Assembly: GCA_949127695.1 (NCBI GenBank)
Contig: CASBQH010000447.1
Coordinates: 1 to 8,342 of the forward strand
Reading direction: 5' to 3'
From: Synechococcales cyanobacterium PMM_0073
GTDB lineage: Bacteria > Cyanobacteriota > Cyanobacteriia > Elainellales > Elainellaceae
DNA: 8,342 nt
Positions 5,635-8,342 of this stretch are shown piece after piece. The notes beneath the pieces were generated by a model that worked only from the letters and a program-made list of their open reading frames with translations, was not told the origin of the DNA and did not search any database. Numbering within the stretch: position 1 is the first letter of the stretch; every line of letters begins with the position of its first letter. The translations under genes were made by a program, and so were the position numbers.

Positions 5635-6867
5635 CTAATGAACATCTGGCGCAGAATTTGGTTTGGGGCTGCGGCGGTCGAGCAGAATTGCTTGCTCAAT
5701 GGCGGCCTTCTCACGGGCGCGACGGGCGTAGGGCTGAAGCTGGGCTTGATCTTGTCCAGTCAGAAGGCTGAGGTTTTCCAGCGTCATGCCGCGCATCAGC
5801 ATTTCGATTGCCCAGGTTTGCGCTGCCTGAATTAGAGCAGGCGGCTGTCTATCTAGAGTTAGCAGATCGGCTGTCCAATCTTGCCAGCGGTGAGCAATGG
5901 CTGCGGCAGTCATCGGCTGATTATGTTCATCCAGAAACATCGCAGGATGGTGATCTTTGCGGCTCTTGAGCCATTTGGTCAGCGGGTTGTTGCTGTAGGA
6001 ACCGTAGCGACTGCTAGCGATCCATTGGTTGACCACCACTTGCCGACTGCCGCTGGGAGTGACGACTTGCAGCAAATGCTGCTGGCTGCTGCTGATCTGC
6101 TGGGAGCGTTGCAGGCTGGCGAGTTCGTCGGGCGAGAGTCCGGTGGCAAACAGTAAATAGGCAAGGGCGTAGTCTTGGCTGCTGGCCTTGCGCGCTTGCT
6201 GCAAAACTTCTTGCACGATGGGCGCGGGCAAATCGCGGATTTCGGCTGATTCTGAAGCAGAGATTGAGCTGGCTGGCGCGACAACTGCGCTCAAAAAAAG
6301 CTGCACGAGTCCTTGTAAAAAGTCGTCGCGGTCTTGCCAGAGCTGATGGAACTCGCTGGTAAACTCAATGGCGGCATAGCCGAGCAGCAGTCCATTCAGC
6401 AGGCTGGCGAGCTTTTGGGGTGGCAGCGTTGGGCTAAGTTCTTCTTGCTCAATCACCTGAGCCAGATATTGCGTGAGTACCTGAGTGGCTTCGGTGAGCC
6501 GCTGGCCTAGCGCCTCGCGGTTTTCGGGCGGAAACTGGTTGGCCTCGCCAATTAAAGAGCGAATGAGTTCGGGTACTTGCTCCAGTGAGCGCAGATAGAG
6601 ATTGGCATAGGCCATTAGCGCTTGGTCAAAATGGCTGGCAGAGGTGAGGCGCTGGCGGAGGGCTTGGCTGAGATGGGTGAAAGGGGTGGATTCCTGGATC
6701 ACGGCCAAGAGTAGCCCATATTTGTTGCCAAACTGCCGAAATAGCGTGACTTCGTTGACCTCGGCGGCGGCGGCAATTTGGCGGGTGGTGGTGGTGCTAA
6801 CGCCTTGGGCGACAAATAGCTCTAGCGCGGCTTGGATCAGGCGCTGGCGCGTGGATTGAGGGGACAT
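5635..6867 (-). CDS. TetR-family regulator with C-terminal degenerate tyrosine-recombinase-like domain
   Basis: At 410 residues this is about twice the usual TetR length (near 200). Residues 5-58 are a standard TetR DNA-binding domain: RLIQAALELFVAQGVSTTTT, then RQIAAAAEVNEVTLFRQFGNKYGLL. Residues about 60-195 fit the helical ligand-binding and dimer domain. A Ser/Ala-rich linker (about 198-214) leads to residues 215-397, which read like the catalytic domain of XerC/D-type integrases. LAYLLFATGLSPDELASLQ (235-253) aligns with the box I region, VVTPSGSRQVVVN with the beta-hairpin, FLDEHNQPMT with the pre-box II strand, and MLMRGMTLENLSLLTGQ (356-372) with the box II helix. The catalytic Arg, His-x-x-Arg and later His positions read Ser, Ile/Ala and Gln; only Y380 could match the nucleophile. 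It is therefore probably not a recombinase. It is divergent from the desaturase gene, and two inverted repeats lie between them, so it probably represses both genes. Confidence 0.85.
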   Translation of the reverse strand: MSPQSTRQRLIQAALELFVAQGVSTTTTRQIAAAAEVNEVTLFRQFGNKYGLLLAVIQESTPFTHLSQALRQRLTSASHFDQALMAYANLYLRSLEQVPELIRSLIGEANQFPPENREALGQRLTEATQVLTQYLAQVIEQEELSPTLPPQKLASLLNGLLLGYAAIEFTSEFHQLWQDRDDFLQGLVQLFLSAVVAPASSISASESAEIRDLPAPIVQEVLQQARKASSQDYALAYLLFATGLSPDELASLQRSQQISSSQQHLLQVVTPSGSRQVVVNQWIASSRYGSYSNNPLTKWLKSRKDHHPAMFLDEHNQPMTAAAIAHRWQDWTADLLTLDRQPPALIQAAQTWAIEMLMRGMTLENLSLLTGQDQAQLQPYARRAREKAAIEQAILLDRRSPKPNSAPDVH

Positions 6868-6931
6868 AGGCGAATCAGCCGGATCGGGCAGAACTGGGGG
6901 AGCGGAGCTGGGTAAAGGATTGAAAAATCTG

Positions 6932-6950
6932 ATGCAAGCGCTACTTGCAT
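6932..6950. promoter_or_regulatory. Operator 1: inverted repeat ATGCAAG-N5-CTTGCAT
   Basis: Perfect 7-bp arms (6932-6938 and 6944-6950) around the spacer CGCTA. The size and symmetry suit a TetR dimer. Its right end overlaps TAAAAT (minus strand, 6949-6954), the best -10 candidate for the TetR-type gene, so binding would repress the regulator's own gene. Its half-sites match those of operator 2. Confidence 0.78.
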
Positions 6951-6954
6951 TTTA
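6949..6954 (-). promoter_or_regulatory. Candidate -10 box of the TetR-type gene
   Basis: TAAAAT on the minus strand matches the -10 consensus at five of six positions and abuts operator 1. No good -35 is visible. The leader would be about 75 nt, and no clear ribosome binding site precedes the ATG at 6867. Tentative. Confidence 0.3.
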
Positions 6955-6977
6955 CAGATAAGGCTGCTAGCATAATT

Positions 6978-7007
6978 TTGTGCAAGTGATGCTTGCATTA
7001 CTATAAC
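6978..7007 (+). promoter_or_regulatory. Probable desaturase promoter
   Basis: TATAAC at 7002-7007 is a five-of-six -10 match. TTGTGC at 6978-6983, 18 bp upstream, is a weak -35 (three of six). Operator 2 occupies the space between them. Transcription would begin near 7014. A ribosome binding site AAGGA (7035-7039) stands 7 nt before the ATG. Confidence 0.5.
6980..6998. promoter_or_regulatory. Operator 2: inverted repeat TGCAAG-N5-CTTGCA
   Basis: Perfect 6-bp arms (6981-6986 and 6992-6997) around TGATG. The 19-bp frame matches operator 1 in both half-sites except for the outermost left base (G instead of A). The centres of the two operators are 48 bp apart. It lies directly upstream of the likely -10 of the desaturase gene, in the -35/-10 spacer, an arrangement expected for repression. 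Confidence 0.78.
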
Positions 7008-7046
7008 AGTCGTTATTCTAGAGTCACAGGCTAAAAGGATTTTTCT

Positions 7047-7898
7047 ATGACTTCACTGACCGCTCCCAAACCGGCGCTGAACTGGGTAAACGTTGGTTTT
7101 TTTGGGGTTTTTCACGCGCTGGCGCTGCTGGCTCCCTGGTTTTTTTCCTGGTCGGCTTTGGGGGTGGCGGTGCTGCTGCACTGGCTCTGCGGCGGGATTG
7201 GGATTTGTTTGGGCTATCACCGACTGCTGAGTCATCGCAGTTTTAAGGTGCCGAAGCCGCTGGAATACTTGATTGCAATTATTGGGGCGCTGGCGATTCA
7301 GGGCGGGCCGATTTTTTGGGTGGCGGGGCATCGACAGCATCATGCTCACACCGAAGATCTGGTGAAGGATCCTTATTCGGCGCAGCGGGGGTTTTGGTGG
7401 AGCCATTGGCTGTGGATTTTGTATCCGACGCCGGAGGCGTTTGAAGAGGCGCATTATGGCAGGTTTGCTCAAGACCTCATGCGGCAGCCGTTTTATCGCT
7501 GGTTGAATCGGAATTTTTTGGTGTTGCAGGTGCCGTTGGGGCTATTGCTTTATGCGCTGGGCGGCTGGTCGTTTGTGATCTACGGGATTTTTGTGCGGGC
7601 GGTGCTGATTTGGCATTCGACTTGGTTTGTGAATTCGGCAACGCATCGCTGGGGATACCGCACGTTTGCATCTGAGGATGGGTCGCGGAATCTGTGGTGG
7701 GTGTCGCTGTTGACCTATGGTGAGGGCTGGCATAATAACCACCATGCTTATCCGCATTCGGCGCAGTCGGGCTGGCGCTGGTGGGAGATTGATACGACTT
7801 GGATAATGATTCGGCTGTTGCAGGCTGTTGGGCTGGCGACGAAGGTGAATACGTTGAAGTCGGTGGGGGCTGAGCGGGCTGTGAAGCTCTCTAGCTAG
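7047..7898 (+). CDS. desC: Delta9 fatty acid desaturase (DesC type)
   Basis: This 283-residue integral membrane di-iron desaturase carries the three histidine boxes HRLLSH (58-63), HRQHH (95-99) and HNNHH (229-233), plus the conserved NSATH (196-200). Hydrophobic stretches at about 15-55, 73-92 and 157-190 fit the four-helix topology that places the boxes on the cytoplasmic face. Enzymes of this group introduce the first double bond at Delta9 of a saturated C16 or C18 acyl chain; cyanobacterial DesC works on lipid-bound chains with ferredoxin as electron donor. The length is typical for cyanobacterial DesC (roughly 270-300). The start is supported by AAGGA at 7035-7039. The gene is divergent from the TetR-type regulator, with two operators in the 179-bp gap, so its expression is probably repressed by that regulator. 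Acyl-lipid versus acyl-CoA substrate cannot be read from the sequence. The stop lies inside a 14-bp palindrome (7890-7903). Confidence 0.93.
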   Translation: MTSLTAPKPALNWVNVGFFGVFHALALLAPWFFSWSALGVAVLLHWLCGGIGICLGYHRLLSHRSFKVPKPLEYLIAIIGALAIQGGPIFWVAGHRQHHAHTEDLVKDPYSAQRGFWWSHWLWILYPTPEAFEEAHYGRFAQDLMRQPFYRWLNRNFLVLQVPLGLLLYALGGWSFVIYGIFVRAVLIWHSTWFVNSATHRWGYRTFASEDGSRNLWWVSLLTYGEGWHNNHHAYPHSAQSGWRWWEIDTTWIMIRLLQAVGLATKVNTLKSVGAERAVKLSS

Positions 7899-7948
7899 CT
7901 AGAAGGTTTGGGGGTTGTTGGAGAGATCTGGGGAGCCGAGCCGAAAGA

Positions 7949-8007
7949 CTTGGGGGCTGCTCGCCCCCAAACCCCCGGCAGGGGACGCTGTCGTCCCCTA
8001 CAACCCC
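7949..8007 (+). repeat. Left inverted arm with two hairpins
   Basis: Contains hairpin TTGGGGGC-TGCTC-GCCCCCAA (7950-7970) and hairpin AGGGGACG-CTGT-CGTCCCCT (7980-7999), joined by ACCCCCGGC. It is the inverted copy of 8186-8244; the two arms differ only in the hairpin loops. Confidence 0.92.
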
Positions 8008-8185
8008 GACAAAGTGTCGTGACTGTGAGCGCCAGAGATAGGGTATGGCGTTGTTTGGCTGCACTCTATGATCTGCGTAGCAAAAAAATCTATCGCGGGT
8101 TTCTGGCCTCGCGTCGCGGAGGGTCACATCAGGCACCTCACAGAGCGAAGCGGAACTTTGTTACCCACAGATCAGCAAGTACCAA

Positions 8186-8244
8186 GGGGTTGTAGGGGAC
8201 GAGTTTCGTCCCCTGCCGGGGGTTTGGGGGCAAGCGCCCCCAAG
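8186..8244 (-). repeat. Right inverted arm with two hairpins
   Basis: Contains hairpin AGGGGACG-AGTTT-CGTCCCCT (8194-8214) and hairpin TTGGGGGC-AAGC-GCCCCCAA (8224-8243). All stem bases match the left arm in inverse orientation, while both loops differ in sequence and length. Confidence 0.92.
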
Positions 8245-8288
8245 AAAGCCTCGGTTCTCAGCCCAGATCTCTCTCAACCAAGCAACAC

Positions 8289-8342
8289 TTAAACCGCCGC
8301 CAACAGCCGATCCACCTGCTTCGCCGTCTCAAAGAAGTAAGC
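8289..8342 (-). CDS. C-terminal end of an unidentified protein
   Basis: The minus strand is open from the right edge and ends AYFFETAKQVDRLLAAV then TAA (8291-8289). The 17 visible residues look like a normal amphipathic C-terminal helix, and the gene would be convergent with the desaturase gene across the repeat element. Too little is present to name a family. Of the three minus-strand frames here this one reads most like protein. Confidence 0.5.
   Translation of the reverse strand, partial: AYFFETAKQVDRLLAAV

Larger units (their letters stand above)
7905..8295. mobile_element. MITE-like non-coding element with long inverted arms
   Basis: The space after the desaturase gene holds an element of about 390 bp built of two inverted arms (core 59 bp, 7949-8007 and 8186-8244) around a 178-bp centre. 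Similarity continues outward with gaps: GAGAGATCTGG at 7921-7931 is inverted at 8263-8273, and GGTTT at 7905 mirrors AAACC at 8291, so the true ends are uncertain. The short frames inside are not convincing genes, as they run through the inverted arms and lack family features. It therefore resembles a miniature inverted-repeat transposable element or another dispersed cyanobacterial palindromic repeat. I could not identify a target-site duplication. It separates two convergent genes and its hairpins might also end transcription, although no T-runs follow them. Confidence 0.65.

Noticed and set aside
5979..6284. 101-codon minus-strand frame inside the TetR-type gene
   Set aside because: It is an out-of-frame shadow of the long regulator frame, with no recognisable domain; the regulator frame carries clear TetR and integrase-like motifs over the same bases.
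5635..6867. Reading the C-terminal half of the TetR-type protein as an active integrase and therefore a mobile element
   Set aside because: The catalytic Arg, His-x-x-Arg and second His positions are all substituted, and no attachment-site duplication was seen near the gene.
7053..7472. 139-codon minus-strand frame opposite the desaturase gene
   Set aside because: The opposite strand encodes all the desaturase histidine boxes. The antisense translation is Arg/Pro/Gln-rich, with no motif, as expected of a shadow frame.
7890..7903. 14-bp palindrome TCTAGCTAGCTAGA over the desaturase stop codon as an operator or terminator
   Set aside because: It is a simple CTAG repeat with almost no room for a loop and no T-run after it; CTAGC-type words recur elsewhere in the window, so chance or codon repetition suffices.
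7908..8292. Overlapping open frames of 74-95 codons on both strands downstream of the desaturase
   Set aside because: They run through the inverted arms and hairpins of the repeat element, have no family features and no ribosome binding site, and are best explained as chance frames in GC-rich repeat DNA.

Overview
The window looks like a chromosomal segment of a cyanobacterium, probably filamentous and Leptolyngbya-like. The grounds are a GUN4-domain protein, an acyl-lipid Delta9 desaturase of the DesC type, a stand-alone trpA outside any trp operon, and two copies of the HIP1 octamer GCGATCGC (760-767 and 5018-5025). Base composition is moderately GC-rich. Genus-level placement is inference.

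Layout from left to right: (1) 1-406, minus: the N-terminal 135 residues of an SPFH/band-7 (flotillin-like) membrane protein that runs off the left edge. (2) 517-1632, minus: a 371-residue protein with an unrecognised N-terminal half and a C-terminal GUN4 domain. (3) 1789-2598, minus: a MOSC-domain protein of the YcbX/mARC type. (4) 2704-4065, plus: a metal-dependent amidohydrolase of the 8-oxoguanine deaminase type, divergent from the MOSC gene, with a good promoter in front. (5) 4066-4261: a gap with a possible frameshifted coding relic around a 13-bp tandem duplication. (6) 4262-5059, minus: trpA. (7) 5123-5584, minus: a small VOC/glyoxalase-fold protein with its own -10 box and ribosome binding site. 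(8) 5635-6867, minus: a 410-residue TetR-family regulator with an extra C-terminal domain of tyrosine-recombinase type that has lost its catalytic residues. (9) 6868-7046: a divergent control region with two near-identical inverted repeats. (10) 7047-7898, plus: a Delta9 fatty acid desaturase with all three histidine boxes. (11) about 7905-8295: a non-coding MITE-like element with 59-bp inverted arms, each folding into two GC-rich hairpins. (12) 8289-8342, minus: the last 17 codons of a gene that continues past the right edge.

The most coherent unit is 5635-7898. A TetR-type regulator is transcribed away from a membrane-lipid desaturase, and two TGCAAG-N5-CTTGCA operators lie between them, one beside each gene's likely promoter. 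The arrangement parallels DesT-type control of desaturases in Pseudomonas. Here the regulator carries a fused pseudo-integrase domain, which is the most unusual feature of the window. The remaining genes (tryptophan synthesis, purine-base deamination, molybdenum-cofactor-domain protein, GUN4 protein, SPFH protein) look like ordinary separately transcribed cyanobacterial genes. No tRNA, rRNA, CRISPR array or intact transposase was seen.
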